Below, one piece after another: positions 1 to 12,755 of a stretch of DNA of 64,000 nt. The DNA comes from Benincasa hispida (lineage: Eukaryota; Streptophyta; Magnoliopsida; Cucurbitales; Cucurbitaceae): positions 94,024,146 through 94,088,145 of the forward strand of contig NC_052349.1 in the NCBI RefSeq assembly GCF_009727055.1, read 5' to 3'. The stretch's first letter is position 1; each line of letters opens with the position of its first letter. The translations under genes were made by a program, and so were the position numbers. The notes beneath the pieces were generated by a model, which was not told the origin of the DNA, did no database searches, and worked only from the letters and a program-made list of their open reading frames with translations.

Positions 1-1264
1 GTAGATAGCTGAGGACATAGGGTGCAAAAACGGATTTAGCGCTTACCCGATTTAGGGATAGGAGAAAGGTTGTTCTCTCAAGTACTGAATCAGGTCTTAA
101 ACAAGGGGACCCATGCTCTCACTGGGCAGAGAGAGTTTTGGTTTAGTGTTGGATCACAAACCAGTTGTTCATTAGAGGATCAGTAGGGACTTGAGGAATA
201 AGATGTTAATCTCGGGGGTAAAACATATATTTGACCTAGCTGTTATTACGAACAATCTGTGAAGGGTCGACTTCCTGATTATGGTTAAATCACGTGGACA
301 ATAATATATCTACAGTGAGGGGAGTGCACTATGGGCTTTAGTGGATATGACCCATTAGTTACACGATAGAGAATTAATTTGGTCTAATGAGTTTAGCCAA
401 TTAATCTCGGATCGTTGGAGCCCATGATCTATAGGTCCGCGAGGTCCCCTTACTAGCTCGTAACGGACTAGCTCTAGAATAGCATGATAAGTTAATTTGA
501 AACGTTCAAATTAGAATTATTGGAATTAGTAATTATATGAAATGTAATTACATGTTTAATTTGAGAATTAAATGGAATAGGAGAATTTATATATTTAAAT
601 ATAATTTAAATATATAAATATGGATATGTGTTTAAATTAATTTAAATATTTGATATTAAATTAATTAAATTTTATTTAATAATTAATTTTCTATCCGGTC
701 TTATCCCTGAAATGGGAGTCTTATTGAGCCAGTGCGGTTGAGGCAACCCTCAACTATGAAAATTTAAGGGAAATCCCGAATAAACAGGAGTTCATAGTTA
801 GCTCAGGATTAAGATCGAGTTACCTAGGTCATCTAGGTGAAATAGTCAGTCTTAAATAGTAAACAATGTTATAAAGTAAGAGTGACTTATTTCTTGGTCC
901 TGATCTTATGCAAACTCATTGCATAGGACGCCCCCACTCCTCATGTCATAACATGTACGAATTAAGATCACATCATATATAGCACTTTACAACTCTTTGT
1001 AACAACTACAGAGTAGGCTGCATCTAATGGTGTTACCAGAATAAGGTACCCAACCTCATTCATGTACCATAGATCATTTTGACTATTTACTCGAACCCGA
1101 TCCACTCTTATGTCTACACATAAAGTTCAAGTACTCATACAATAGTCATGGGTCTTAGTGATTTAGGCTTTCATACTATTTATGACATCAATAACAAGTA
1201 TATTGATAATAGAAAATGTTTATTATCTTACAAACTGCGAGTTTTTAAGACATAAAACCTAACA
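1..1264 (-). repeat. Rearranged LTR-A fragment (copia-type LTR)
   Basis: Bases 1-693 match the second half of LTR-A in forward orientation (compare 46140-46830). Bases 694-1264 match the first half in reverse complement (compare 45598-46150). The right edge at 1264 is an exact LTR terminus (reverse complement begins TGTTAGGTTTTATG) that cuts into copia RT coding sequence. The halves are therefore in opposite orientation, and base 1 falls at about the LTR position where the inverted half stops. It is either a rearranged LTR or an assembly join. The far end lies outside the window, so no target duplication can be checked. Confidence 0.7.
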
Positions 1265-1567
1265 GGTATAACCCTTTGCCACGAGTTTAGAGCCTTAAAG
1301 GTTTGCACCTTTCCATCTACACCTCTCTTTCGCTTAAAGATCCACTTACACCCAATATGTCTTACCCCATCAGGTGAATCAACAAGCTCCCAGATGTTAT
1401 TGAAGTACACAGACTCTATTTCCTGGTTTATGGCCTTAACCCATTCATCTTTGTCAACATCCTCCATTGCTTTCTTAAAAGACAACGGATCCTCGACCCA
1501 ATCAATCATAATGACATTTTGGGCTTTAGTCAAACCCATGTAGTGATCCGATGGGTTCATAACTCTC
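1265..1567 (-). pseudogene. Ty1/copia pol fragment (linker and start of reverse transcriptase)
   Basis: The minus strand reads MGLTKAQN, then EDPLSFKKAMEDVDKDEW, then IGCKWIFKRKRGVDGK. This is the conserved N-terminal edge of the copia RVT_2 reverse transcriptase, where the single-copy consensus W-V-x-K-x-K-x-x-x-x-G motif lies. It continues the same polyprotein as 5007-6944: LTR-B (1568-5006) sits between them, and both sides align to the uninterrupted stretch at 15190-15530 in the plus-strand copy. It is cut by LTR-A just after the FKAL residues, so all catalytic RT motifs are missing. The open frame continues about 36 nt into LTR-A, but that tail is not retroelement protein. A dead gene remnant. 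Confidence 0.88.
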
Positions 1568-2451
1568 TGATGCGTTATTTTATGTGATGAAATAATGGTA
1601 GGAATTACGTTGATGTAAAATGCATTGTGCAAACAAGTTTTCTCAGTAGGACCCAAGTATAAACCCTACTGAGTTTCCTAGTAAACCCAAGGTGGAACTC
1701 AGGGACTAAGGAAAACAATATGCGGTAGTAATTTTTAGATCTCTTTGCGGTAACGATAAATAAAGAGTTGGCTGGTATGTTGTTTACAATATAAAAAGTA
1801 TGCGGCAGATTTGAGAAAGTAATTATGCGATAGATATACTGAGTATGCGGAGGAACGGGTTGAGAAGGTCTTTAGCTAGCATTTCCCGAGAATGCGTTCA
1901 AGCTATGCGAACATGCTACACTCATGCGACCGCAACTCATTTTCCAATGCAAATGCGATGACTCCTAATTTCAAGATGCATGTGATGAATACGATAATGT
2001 CTATAGCTTATTCCTAAGTCTCTACTTCTTGCCTATGCGATGATGCAAGATGCACACAAGGACAAGGTGACATACAATCATTACCTATCTCTAGGGTGCA
2101 TGCGATGTGTTAATAACAAACAGAGCTTATTCCTAAGCTTCTATCTCTTGATTATGCGATTCTAATCTGACTCTCCCAAGCCTAGATTCTAATATGAATT
2201 TTCCAAGCCTAGATTCTATCCTTAGACTACCTTCCCAAGTATCTCTAATAGACGAATGACACATATATAATACAAGATAATCGCATAGAATGAAGAACCC
2301 AGGTTATGTTAGCTAAGTGTTTCTCAGCCCATTCGACAAATTTGGCTACTCATACGTATTGTATAGAGAGTAAACAGATATAAAGATGCCATTTCCATTT
2401 ATATAAATAAGTTCAGAGTACAAAATGACAATGGAAATAAGGGTAGAGAGT

Positions 2452-4213
2452 TGATAACTTGTAGAAATACAAGTTATTTATGCCACCTTATCTAGATATT
2501 GCGGCCAAAAGTTAGTGAATATGCGCCGATTGTATGAAAATTAGCTTAGAATTACAATAATTATAAATGATTACAATTACACCCACTAACACCATAAAGA
2601 TGGAAGACAAGCCGAATTTTACTCTGTTTTGCAGGAAACCAAGTCACCGCTTGCGTTCAAGGCTCACGAGAAGCTGATCAACGCATCTCTGTCACATTGC
2701 GCCTGTCAATCAACAATGAAGAGATGATCATTGCAATGACGGCGCAATGCGACAGTCAATCCAGAGCTAACTTTCAACCGCATACGGTAATAAAAACAAC
2801 ACCGCATGCAAATCCACGATCGAAAGATGCAGCTGAGCAATGCAAAAGCGGAGGATTGAAACACGTGTACAACTAATGGTTGTGCAGAATTGACGGTCTA
2901 ATTGCATAATAGAAGGAATAATATCCCTCCATCTTCGGAATTACCATAACCATCAGTAGGGACCACAAGGCCGGAGTCAAACACTTGCACCTATAAATAC
3001 CCCATAGATTTTAAAGAAAACGTATGCTACTTGATACGGGGCGAATTGCTGCTCAAGTGTTGAGAGAAAAAGGCTAAGCTGAGTGCTTAATTGAAGATAT
3101 CCAGGAAGAAGACGAGATAAGACCGAGAGGTGAATCTCAGATCTAATCTATCGAATACCCGATCGGAAGCTTTGTGTAAAGATCTCTGCTACCGACGGAG
3201 CAAGCCTGATAGGGAAGCTCTTCCTACCATCAAATCCATCCTATCTAGCAAGCAGATCTCCATCGAATCAGTGCCAAGACATCGACATTTGTTTGTATCT
3301 ATTCTATCTCTTTCATCGTTGTATTTCACTTTCTCTTCTCTTTTCATTCACACACCATGTATCAAACGCTTAATAGATATTTTAAATGTTTCGATAGCTT
3401 TCATATACCATTCTCTGTCTATTTCTGTTCCTCCATTAATCATTTTCTCCATGATGTCTTCTTAATCCCTTGATAGTTAATATGAATCAAACAAGTACTT
3501 AATCTGTGTTAAAGGTATAAAATGCGTTTAGCTAAGGCATGCTAGACGACATCTTCACCTGTGAGAGCAAAAGTGAAGATGCCATTCTAATTTATCAAGA
3601 GAGGGTTAGAAGAATGCGTTAACTAAAACGAGTAGTACTTCCAGACATGGAAGCAACCTTGCGTTCATTACGTTATTCTCTGTTTCACCACAGACATGTG
3701 GAAACGTGGCCGATCACTGAAAGATGTACGCCAAGAGAAGAGCGGAACAGTATTTCTAGCTTCAACGCAATTGAGAACTTGCGCTATTTATATTATTTAT
3801 CTTTCTCTTTCTATTCTGTTCATAAGACTTGTCGGTGCATTCCACGTCTTTGCATAACTTTCACAGCCAGCCTTGACCCCAGCATCTTGTAACATGAAGC
3901 CTGTATCTTGTATCATCTAACTTAGGTTAATTGTATTTTATTTTATTATCGCAATTTATATACCTGTACAAACACATTTTTAAAGATTGAAAACCTGGTC
4001 GCATATATCATGACCATATCACAATAACCTAAAACAGTTCCTGAGTTCGACCTCGGATCACACCGAGAAACTTGCGGTGGAATTACACTTGGTTCCATCG
4101 TAAGGAAACTTGTGACAACGTCTGGCATACTACGTGAACATCCATAATTAACGCATATCTAGCAGTAGTATCGCATCATTTCGAGCATAGAACATCATCA
4201 ATCATACCTATCA
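2452..4213 (+). mobile_element. Solo LTR-C (copy C1)
   Basis: Forward LTR starting TGATAACTTGTAGAAATACA and ending CCTATCA, nested in LTR-B1. It is homologous to C2 (6945-8800). Flanks GAGAGT (2446-2451) and GAGCGT (4214-4219) look like a slightly diverged target duplication. The host LTR-B sequence resumes exactly on the right side. The first 25 bases form a hairpin. Several open frames of 60-111 codons inside (for example near 3130-3465 and 3647-3892) show no recognisable protein and differ between copies; I treat them as chance. Confidence 0.8.
2992..2999 (+). promoter_or_regulatory. TATA box of LTR-C1
   Basis: TATAAATA in the context CACCTATAAATACCCC, kept at the equivalent place in C2 (7542). 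It probably marks the U3/R boundary of the LTR promoter about 540 bp into the LTR. Activity is not shown. Confidence 0.6.
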
Positions 4214-5006
4214 GAGCGTGGTAGCAATTCCTTGCTTCCCAAGGCTTTTACACTGTGTTATTTCTATTCCGCCCAAAAGATGTTCTTGCTTTCACAAGAG
4301 TTGGCCATCTCTCTGATCTCGACGCTTCTGGCACTCTTCCAAGTTCACCGGAACGATCTCTCGAAATAATCTCCCTTCACTCGCTTCTGCCTTCTAAGTA
4401 AAAGCAAACTATGAACAAGGTGACTTCTATCTAAAGGGAAAATTATCTAACTGAACGAACTCCTTCACTGAAGGTGGCTTTCGGTATTTATAGAGCTTGG
4501 GGATGAAAGGCTTCTTCTCTTTTATGATTGCACTGATGGGACGACATTAATTCTCTGTGAATATTTATCACCGAAAAGTTGAGTGTACTTGCTATAGTAG
4601 GTCGTTAACGATTTGTCAACTTAATTCGGAATCGACCGTCATCAGCTTTCTGTCCCATCGTGATTTATTACACTTTTCACCCAAATGCACCACCATGATG
4701 CGCCGGCTCTATGCGGCAACCATCTTGAGTAGATATTTGCGAGCGCAAATGATCGCATAGCCTTGCGTCAATGCAATCTCTTAATGCCCTCGGACGTTAA
4801 TTTCTTTGGATCGCATTTCTACCTTGCGTCAACGCATTTTCTGCACAAAAATACATAAGTTAGCTGTTTTAATGCGATGGACACATGTGATCACAATGTT
4901 GTGAACTTAATGCTTTTGGACGCAATATTGTATTTTTTTTATCATCGCAATCCTGCATTGTTTTATAACTTTGTGCTGTAATAACATGCATTTTTGCCCG
5001 TTATCA

Positions 5007-6944
5007 CCCTCCTACTACGTCGAGGCAGTCTCAACTCTTGAGCTAGTTGACTAGATGTTCCAACCTCAACAACTCTTGTTGATCTGTCGGCCTATTCAAC
5101 AACTCTTGTTGAACTCTCAGTAGTCTCAGAGATCTCAAGCAAAACGAGCTTACTTCATGGCTTATGATCCCTCATGTGGTCTTCTTCCTAGAAGATAGCA
5201 TTTGTAGAAACAAACACTTTGTTCTCACTTGGATCATAGAAGTATCCACCTCTCGTTTCCTTGGGGTAGCCTACAAAGAGGCAAACTCTCAAACGCGATT
5301 CCAACTTCTTTGGGTTAGTCACTAGCACATGTGTCGGACAGCCCCAAATCCTAAAGTGGCGTAAACCACCTTTACGGCCTCTCTATAACTCAAAAGGTGT
5401 TTCAGAAACACTTTTCGAAGGAACGTTGTTTACGATATAACATGCAGTCTCCATTGCAAAACCCCAAAATGAGTCTGGAAGATGACTATAACTCATCATA
5501 GACCGAACCATATCCAACAAAGTTCTGTTTCTCCTTTCAAATACACCATTCTACTGAGGTGTGCCAGGGGCTAAGAGTTGGGACACAATCCCATGTTTTA
5601 TCATATAGTTCTGGAATTGGAGGTCCATATACTCTCCACCATGATCAGATCGTAGTGTTTTTATCTTCTTACCTAACAAGTTTTCAACTTTAGCCTTATA
5701 CTCCTTGAATTTGTCAAGAGCTTCAGACTTACGTTGAATAGGTAGAGATACCCAAACCTTAAATAATCATTTATGAAAGAGATGAAATATTCATACCCAC
5801 CTCGAGCTCTAACATTCATCGGACCACAGAGGTTTGAATGTACAAGCTCCAAGGCTTCCTTGGCTCTGTAACCTTTTCCAGTAAAAGGTCGTTTGGTCAT
5901 TTTGCCTTCGAGGCATGATTCACATACCATCAAGGAGTTTTCTTCTAAACTCTTTAGAAGTCCACTTTTCACCAACTTCCCAATCCTATTGAGGTTGATG
6001 TGACCTAACCTGAGATGCCAAAGTGGGCCTTTTCCTTAAGAGAAACCTTTGGTCTTTCTGTTATTGTTGTCATACTGAACATTTCAGTGTTAAACAGGGC
6101 TTTTATGACTAACGGCCTTAGTACATATAAGTTACTTTCCATTAAACCATAACCAATCTCCATTCCATTCTTGAAAATAAACACTTTATTCTCAGAAAAG
6201 AGGATGGTATAGCCTTGTTCAATGAGACAAGAAACCGAGATTAAGTTCCTCTTAATATGAGGAACTACAAAAACATTATCCAGTAACAGATAACATTTCT
6301 TGTCAACAAATAACTTCAGCATGCCTATAGCAACAGTAAAAACAACCTCACCAGTATCGACTCGAAGAGTCATCTCTCCCTATGACAACGTTTTCCAGGA
6401 ATTGAATCCTTGGTAAGAGGAACTGACATGATTGGTAGCACCTGAATCAAGGATTCAGGCAGAATCATCATTCTCTACCAAAGATGTCTCCAAGACCAAT
6501 AAATCAGACTTTCTGTCTTGTCTCCTCTTTTAGAGAGTAGTGGGATTAAGGTTGTTTGCCACGAAATACATTTCACATGATTCTTTCCACTGTATGTAGT
6601 CGATCATATTAAAAGCACTAAACGAAAATACTAATGAGTTGCTTAAAAGAAAAAAACATTGACCTACGTTAGGTTTTAAGCAAATACCCGTTGTAAAACA
6701 AAACAACATCCAATAAGATTTCAGTAAAACTAATATGAACCCTGTGTGACATCTAGTTTCGCAATGATGCTTCAAAGGTTTAGGACAAAAGCCGCTGAAG
6801 GGAGGTCAATTATCCTTCCTATGAATTGAGAAGTTCTCAACCAGTCATTAATACCAGAAGAACTCTTGCTCCTATAATGATTAAACATCATTTATTTGGC
6901 CAAGAGATCATTAACTTACTTATTAATCTCCTGTAAGTGTGACC
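5007..6944 (-). pseudogene. Ty1/copia gag-pol pseudogene: gag end, protease, integrase
   Basis: Read on the minus strand from 6944 downward. It shows a gag-like segment (IDYIQWKESCEMYFV), protease with active-site ILDSGATNHV near 6445-6475, and the protease/GAG-pre-integrase stretch at 6373-6005 (LRVDTG, LLLDNVFVVPHIKRNLIS). The integrase zinc region and core follow at 5975-5673 (SCLEGKMTKRPF, HSNLCGPMNVRARGGYEYFISFINDY). The integrase C-terminal part continues to FVGYPKETRGGYFYDPSENKVFVS. The first catalytic Asp of the core (usual HSDLCGP) reads Asn, and several stops and frameshifts interrupt the frame. It is truncated at 6944 by LTR-C2 and interrupted at 5006 by LTR-B1; the pol continues at 1567. 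Same family as the plus-strand pol at 14902. Confidence 0.9.
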
Positions 6945-8800
6945 TAATAACTTGTAGAAATATAAGTTATTTATACTGTTTTATTTAGATATTACGACAA
7001 AAAGAGAGGAAAGTTACGTCGATGGTATAGAAATTGGCTAAGAAATGCGAGAATTATAAATTTTCATCAATACACCCACTAACACCATTGCGATGGTAGA
7101 ATAGTGTTTCAATTTCTGTTTTGCAGGAAATCAGTCACCGCATGCGTTAATGGCTCAAAGATAAAAGAAACAACGCATCTACATCGAATTGTGCCCATCA
7201 TTCAGGAATTAAGAGATGATCAATGCAATGATGGCACGTGCGACAATCGATCAAGAGCTTAGCGATCAACATAAATTCAACCGCATGCGGTAATAAAAAA
7301 ATAACACCGCGTACGGCGATCAATCGAAGATGTAAAGATCCAACTCACGTGAGAGATGGTAACGAACCCCTAATCAACATGTAAAGAGCAATGCATTTGC
7401 GGAGAATTCAGACAAATGTACAGCTTTCAGTTGTGCATTTCTGATGGTTGATTGCATAACAGAAGGAACATTCACTTCACCATTTCAGGAACTACCATAA
7501 CCATACAGTGGGGACAACAATGCAAATAGTCAAGCTTCGCCTATAAATAACTTCTGCAATTTCATTGAAAGATATACTTGAATACATAGAGAAGTGTATA
7601 TACTAATCTAAGAGAGAGACTGGTCTAAAGCGATTTCCTGAGTAGATCCGGGATAATCAAGAGACAAGGTCAAGAGGTGAGCCTTCGGACAAGGAATCTT
7701 TCCAATCCCCGCTGTTGAAGCTCTATACGAAGGTCACTTCTACTAGAAGAGCAAGCCCGAAGGGAAGCTCTCCTTCCCATTTCTTCCACACGTCGGCAAG
7801 AAAACCTTCTTTCAGATCTGTGTCAAGACGTTGACACTTCTTCTGTATTTTTCTCTAAATCACTATTTCATCACTTGTATTCATCTTTCATTCACACCAT
7901 GTATCGAACGCTTAATGGTAGTATTAAATGTTATGATCATTTCCATTATCATCTCTCTGTCTATTTCCGTTCATCCATAATCCATTTTCTCCATGACGTT
8001 TTCCTAATTCCCTGGATATTTAGCAAGAATTAAGCAAGTAAATTAATTTATGTTAAGGAAATGATTATGTTTAGTTAAAACATGCTCGATGGCATCTTCA
8101 CCTGTGAGAGCAGAAGTGAAGATGTTATTCCGCCTATCGAGAGAAGGTTGGAAGAATGCGTTAACTAAAGCGAGAAGTACTTCCAGAGATTGAAGCAACC
8201 TTGCGTTCATCATGTTCATCCATGTTTCACCATAGAGATATGGGAACGCGGCCGATCACGAGAGGTGTATGCCAAGGGAAAGCGGAACCTTAGTTGCATC
8301 TTTAACGCAATTAACAAACTTGCGATGTTTTTACTATTTATTCCTTCTATTTCTGATCCATCCATAAAGACTTGCCATCGCATACCATGATTGTATAACT
8401 TCACAGTCAGTCTCGAACTCAGTGTCATGTATCATGTATCTTGTATCTTGTATCATCTTAGTTTAGGATTTTATTTTCAACGTAATTTTATTTTATCAAC
8501 GCAACTTTATTTTCATCGCACTTTAGATTCCTGTATAAACCAATTCTTTATTAATTGTAAAAACTGGTCGTATGTATCATAAAAGTAATGCATTAACAAA
8601 AACAATCCCTGTGTTTGACCTCGGATTATTCTGAGAAACTTGCGTTGGAATTATACTTGGTTTCAGCGCAAGGAAACTTGTGACACGCATTACTCTATCG
8701 TATACTACAAGCATATCATTAACAACGCATATTTAGAAGTACTGTGCATAAGCGATAACACAGCATGACATTCCATCTACATTCCATTTCTATGTCATCA
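6945..8800 (+). mobile_element. LTR-C (copy C2)
   Basis: Homologous to C1 for most of its length: start TAATAACTTGTAGAAATATA (the G of the TG terminus has mutated), then TATA box, leader and a shared 3' block around GCGTTAACTAAAGCGAG. I place the end at ATGTCATCA (8800) by comparison with the TCATCA ends of sister LTRs. This right edge is uncertain because the flanks give no clear duplication. It truncates the minus-strand copia at 6944. No internal coding sequence is attached, so it is probably a solo LTR. Confidence 0.72.
7542..7549 (+). promoter_or_regulatory. TATA box of LTR-C2
   Basis: TATAAATA after CAAGCTTCGCC, at the position equivalent to the C1 TATA box. Inferred LTR promoter element. 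Confidence 0.55.
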
Positions 8801-9929
8801 AGTTTATGGCAATATGAGCTTGCATGATTCATTCATTCACATTCATATTTGTTCACATGTTGTAAGACATAATAAAATCCCTCGTGTCATGACCTGCCAT
8901 TTTAGGCCCTAGAGGTCCGCCCCAAAAAGCCAATCCAAAGGGAAAAAATCCGATTGGGGAAAAACCTAAAGCGACCCTATTTATTTCTAGATTTCACTTT
9001 GGTCTTGACCAACTGCACAAAACCCATTCGAAAGGGGATGCTCAAAGGCGACACGAGGGAGTATAGAATGATCTCATGGTGTGAACCAATGACAGAGACC
9101 ATAGGATTTGTTGACACACACCTTTCACCCACTTACTATAAACACTCTCTCCGACCACCTTGATATTGACTAATGCAAACACCATCCGAAGAGGGATGCT
9201 CCTAGGGCACCACGAGGCCAAGCATGGATCTCACGGTGTGATCATTCAAGGAGAAACATGAGTGGAATCCTAGACAAATAAGATACATCTCCTTCCACTG
9301 AGTATTTTATAACTGAGGGTTTAGCTTACTTGGACAAAACACGGCTAAGGATTTTAACTAAGTGACTTTTAGGTTTTCCCAAGAGTAACTTTTAACTTGG
9401 ATAGTTAAACAACTTTTGATCATAATCCATTAAACTCTTTAACGGAGTCTTTGACCAAATTTCCGCATGCTTATTGAAAATCTATCTAATTCACCTTTCC
9501 AGGTAGGCTCCCAGGTAGGGGTGTTACGTTTCCATCAACTTAAGAACCCCAGCCTAGCCAGACCCGCCTTAGACAAAAGGTCCCTTATAGGTAGTTTTAT
9601 AACAAATTTAATCTTTTATTCCAACCAATTTAATCCTATTAAACCGATTTAAAAATATTAATCTAGGTTACTAAACTCTTTAGAACCACTTGAACTTAGG
9701 TCTATCTCAATCCAATTTTAAAACCCTTTTAAAAAACTTGAGTTCACCCTAAGTCTGCATGCAACTCTTTCTTATTGATTTTAGGACTAATTTCGTTCAT
9801 AACACTTATAAACAGAAACCATAACCACAATGCTAACTAAGTCATGCAAGGCATTCATAATGCTTATAAACAGCCTAAGTGTCATGCTTATATAGAGCCT
9901 GGATCGCCGACAGCATTAGCCTGGATCAC
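8801..9929 (-). repeat. Non-coding internal domain of a large retroelement (reverse), degraded
   Basis: No protein family is recognisable. The stretch contains two degenerate copies of a box (about 9030-9090 and 9185-9245: GGGATGCTC, then CACGAGG, then GATCTCACGGTGTGA). The same box occurs in reverse complement at 49700-49740 and 49866-49910 and in the same sense at 63607-63670. This links it to the non-coding internal domain of the LTR-A element at 45598-51122. The right end contains a short internal duplication (ATAGAGCCTGGATCGCC near 9891 and 9960). Edges are set by LTR-C2 and LTR-D. Confidence 0.5.
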
Positions 9930-10565
9930 CTAAGGTGAGTTCTTCTCATCGGCTTCTTTATATAGAGCCTGGATCGCCAACAACATTAATGGGCTGCTCT
10001 GATTCTGACATTCGACGCGTTTAATCATTTCTGAACCTCTACTGCCAACGGTGTGGTAGGTGAAATGTCAACGTAATCTTTTGATTTTCTCGAAGTAGAT
10101 GCGTTGATGCGTTCATTCCACCAACCTTGCATTGATCCCAATCGTATTCGTTATCGCGTAGTCGCAATCATTCAGTGACCGCATTCGCTTAATACCACAA
10201 CTCTACACGATGATCGCAATCGCTTGACGAGCGCAACTCCCATGTGATAGATGCATACGACTGATTATTGCAACACCCATGCGTTGATCGACGTATTCGC
10301 CTTTGCGATGGAGAATTTCTCCGCATGCGGTCGTCTATGCGGTGGTTCAGTTTTCGCATTTTCGTCCACTTCCTGTATTAGCTACAAAAATAGAACATTG
10401 AACACATAATAACGCATAATAACGGGTTAGTCAAGATTCATCATGCTAAATGACGCAAGCTCATTTTCTCATGAATTCCTAGCATAATTGCCATATATTC
10501 TGCCTAACAACCTTCATAATTCTAAGTAAAAGGCCTAAGATGACATGCATTGCTGCATGTCATCA
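9930..10565 (-). repeat. Partial LTR-D in reverse orientation
   Basis: Reverse complement of the first ~620 bp of LTR-D1 (10652-11270), from the terminal hairpin (ending CATGTCATCA at 10565) back to the TATA region. It is truncated upstream of the transcribed part. With LTR-D1 it forms a large inverted repeat across an 86-bp spacer (10566-10651). The spacer matches neither arm and has no recognised content. Confidence 0.78.
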
Positions 10566-10651
10566 GTACGCGATCGCTTCGCGCACTCTGCACAACGCCT
10601 GCCTTCCGCAATCGTCTAAGCGATTATGATGCAACAAAGCACCATCGCACC

Positions 10652-12755
10652 TAATGACATGTAGAAATGCATGTCCTCTTAGGCCTTTTACTTAGAATTA
10701 TGAAGATCGTTGAGCAAAATCTGCATTAATCATGATAGGAATTCACGAGAAAATGAGCTCGCGTCGATCAGCTTGCTGAATCTCAGCTAACCCATTATTT
10801 TATGTTATTATGCGTTCAATGTTCTATTTTTGTAGCTAAAACAGGAAAGGGACGCAAACGCGGAAACCGGACCACCGCATAGATGATCGCATGCGGAGAA
10901 ACACTCTATCGCAAGGCTGAACGAGTCGATCAACGCATAGATGTTGCGGTAATTAGCCGTATATGTCCATCGCATGGGAGTTACGCTCGCCTAGCGATTG
11001 CAGTCATCATGTAGAGTTGCAGTATTAAGCGAATGTGGTCATTGAATGATTGCGGCTATGCAACAACGCATACTAATGGGATCAATGCAAGGTTGGTGGA
11101 ATGGACACATCAACGCATCTACCTCGAAAAAAACCAAAAGATGATGCTGACATTTCATCTACCATGCCGTTAATAGCAGAGGTTCAGAAAGGACTAACAC
11201 ACCGAATGTATGATTCAGAGCAGTCCAATTAATGCTGTCGGCAACCAAGCTCTATAAATAGAAGCCGATGAGTAGAAATTCAAGTTATCCGGGGATGATC
11301 CTTGTGAACCGGGGATTTTCCCCGTGATCCAGACAAACTACGTGAGAAGATGGCTGAGAGTTCTTCACCTCCATCCATTTTGAGTGACGACCGGAGCCTT
11401 TGACCAGAGCTAGATCTCGAGAGAGTCAGCTCCACCGCCCATCCATGGCACCACCGGCATCCTTGACGCACATCCGTTGGAAGCAAGTCTTTGCTTCCAG
11501 CTGGTCATTTCATTTTCCTTTCTTTTCTTATATAGTATTGTATGACATTTTGTCATTAAATAATTAATACAACTTATTTTCAATGCATTTCTCTGTCTCC
11601 TTTGACTCCATCTCCATCTTCTTTGCTTAGCATCTCTACTTTCATTGCAACACTTAGCGGGATTGCTTGGGTATCGCATACTTAGTCATGTGGATGAGGG
11701 ATATGAAGCATATAGCAACCCACCGAGCTGTGCATTGTGTGAGTGTGTGAGTAATCTTATTTGCTTAGTGTGAAGCTGCTACAATACCTGTCTATAGGAT
11801 AATGCATCGCTTGTCTATGAGTAAAGTCAGCAACAATCAACTGCCCGGGAGGGTAAGTGGTTGGTCGCATTAAGCAATATATGCATTGTTCACTAGGGAT
11901 AGTAATAATCTTAGGTCAACGAAGTTCATGTGGTTACCTTGTCCTATGAGTGCTTCGTTCATCATTTAGGCAAACTTGGGAGAGTAGTCTAAAACACAAA
12001 TCTAAGACTCGGGAGAGCAGATTGGAATGCATAGGCAAGAATGGGGAACTTAGGGATAAGTTCCGTTTGCTTCACACAGTGTATGCACCCTGCAGAATGG
12101 ATTTGCATGCATCCAGGAAGTAGGATAAGGGGTTATGCGACAGCCATGCTCATGCAGCGGGAGCTAGTGAGCAGGTTATGGAGATCTAGGCAGGCATAGG
12201 CTTCTCGGCAATATCTCAGATACACCGCATACGTCCTAGAGTTAGGTTCACGTATGTGTAGCATGATTGCATGGTTTGCGTTGATTAAGGTTGCTCTTGC
12301 GGTCACTCTTAAGGGTTGCAATGAAATCATCTCCGCATTTTATCTATTTTCCCATATATTTATTTCATGTCAAGTGTTGTCATGTCTCTACCTCTCATCC
12401 ATATTCTCATTGTGTTATCTGTTAGATAGGAGTAGGAGTAGGGCTAACTTAGCAACCTCCCTTCCATTCTTTTATTTAAATTGCCGCATGCACATTACCG
12501 CATACATATAGCTATAAGTCTCTGTGTTCGACCTCGGATTACCCGAGAAACTTGCGTTCGCGTTATACTTGGCGTGAGCGCAAGAAAACTTGTCACAGGA
12601 CGCATGGTCATCGCATACATTTATTAACACATATTCATTCCAACGCATGACCATCGATGCATGACTATCAACGCATATCTTAGGAACATGCATTGCATAC
12701 CGCGTCCAAGGGATTTTAGTTGTTGAATAATTTGACTTCTAATTTCCCATCACCA
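10652..12755 (+). mobile_element. LTR-D (copy D1)
   Basis: Forward LTR of about 2.1 kb. It starts TAATGACATGTAGAAATGCA (terminal hairpin) and ends AATTTCCCATCACCA. Homologous to the internally deleted copy D3 (19715-20495), which ends TTTCCCGTCATCA. It carries a TATA box at 11253 and a 3' block (GTTCGACCTCGGATTACC, then AAACTTGCG, then ACTTGGCG). A diverged version of that block is present near the 3' ends of LTR-B and LTR-C, so the three families look related. No clear target duplication. Open frames inside are short and unrecognised. Confidence 0.75.
11253..11260 (+). promoter_or_regulatory. TATA box of LTR-D1
   Basis: TATAAATA in AAGCTCTATAAATAGAAGCC, conserved in D3 (20311) and recognisable in the reverse partial copy near 9949-9963. 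Inferred LTR promoter. Confidence 0.6.

Larger units (their letters stand above)
1568..5006 (-). mobile_element. Solo LTR-B (copy B1), split by LTR-C1
   Basis: Reverse-oriented LTR inserted in the copia pol. Its two parts (1568-2451 and 4214-5006, about 1.68 kb together) align along their length to LTR-B2 at 16789-18433. Ends are TGATGCG on the left and GTTATCA on the right. Flanks CTCTC (1563-1567) and CCCTC (5007-5011) form a 5-bp target duplication with one mismatch. Removing the LTR restores the pol sequence RRSGR-V-MNPSD-like as in the plus-strand copy. No internal coding domain remains. A reverse TATA box, TATTTATAG, lies near 4486-4494. Confidence 0.85.

Noticed and set aside
3130..3892. 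Two open frames of 111 and 81 codons as host genes
   Set aside because: They lie inside LTR-C1, are not kept in LTR-C2, and show no recognisable protein motif.
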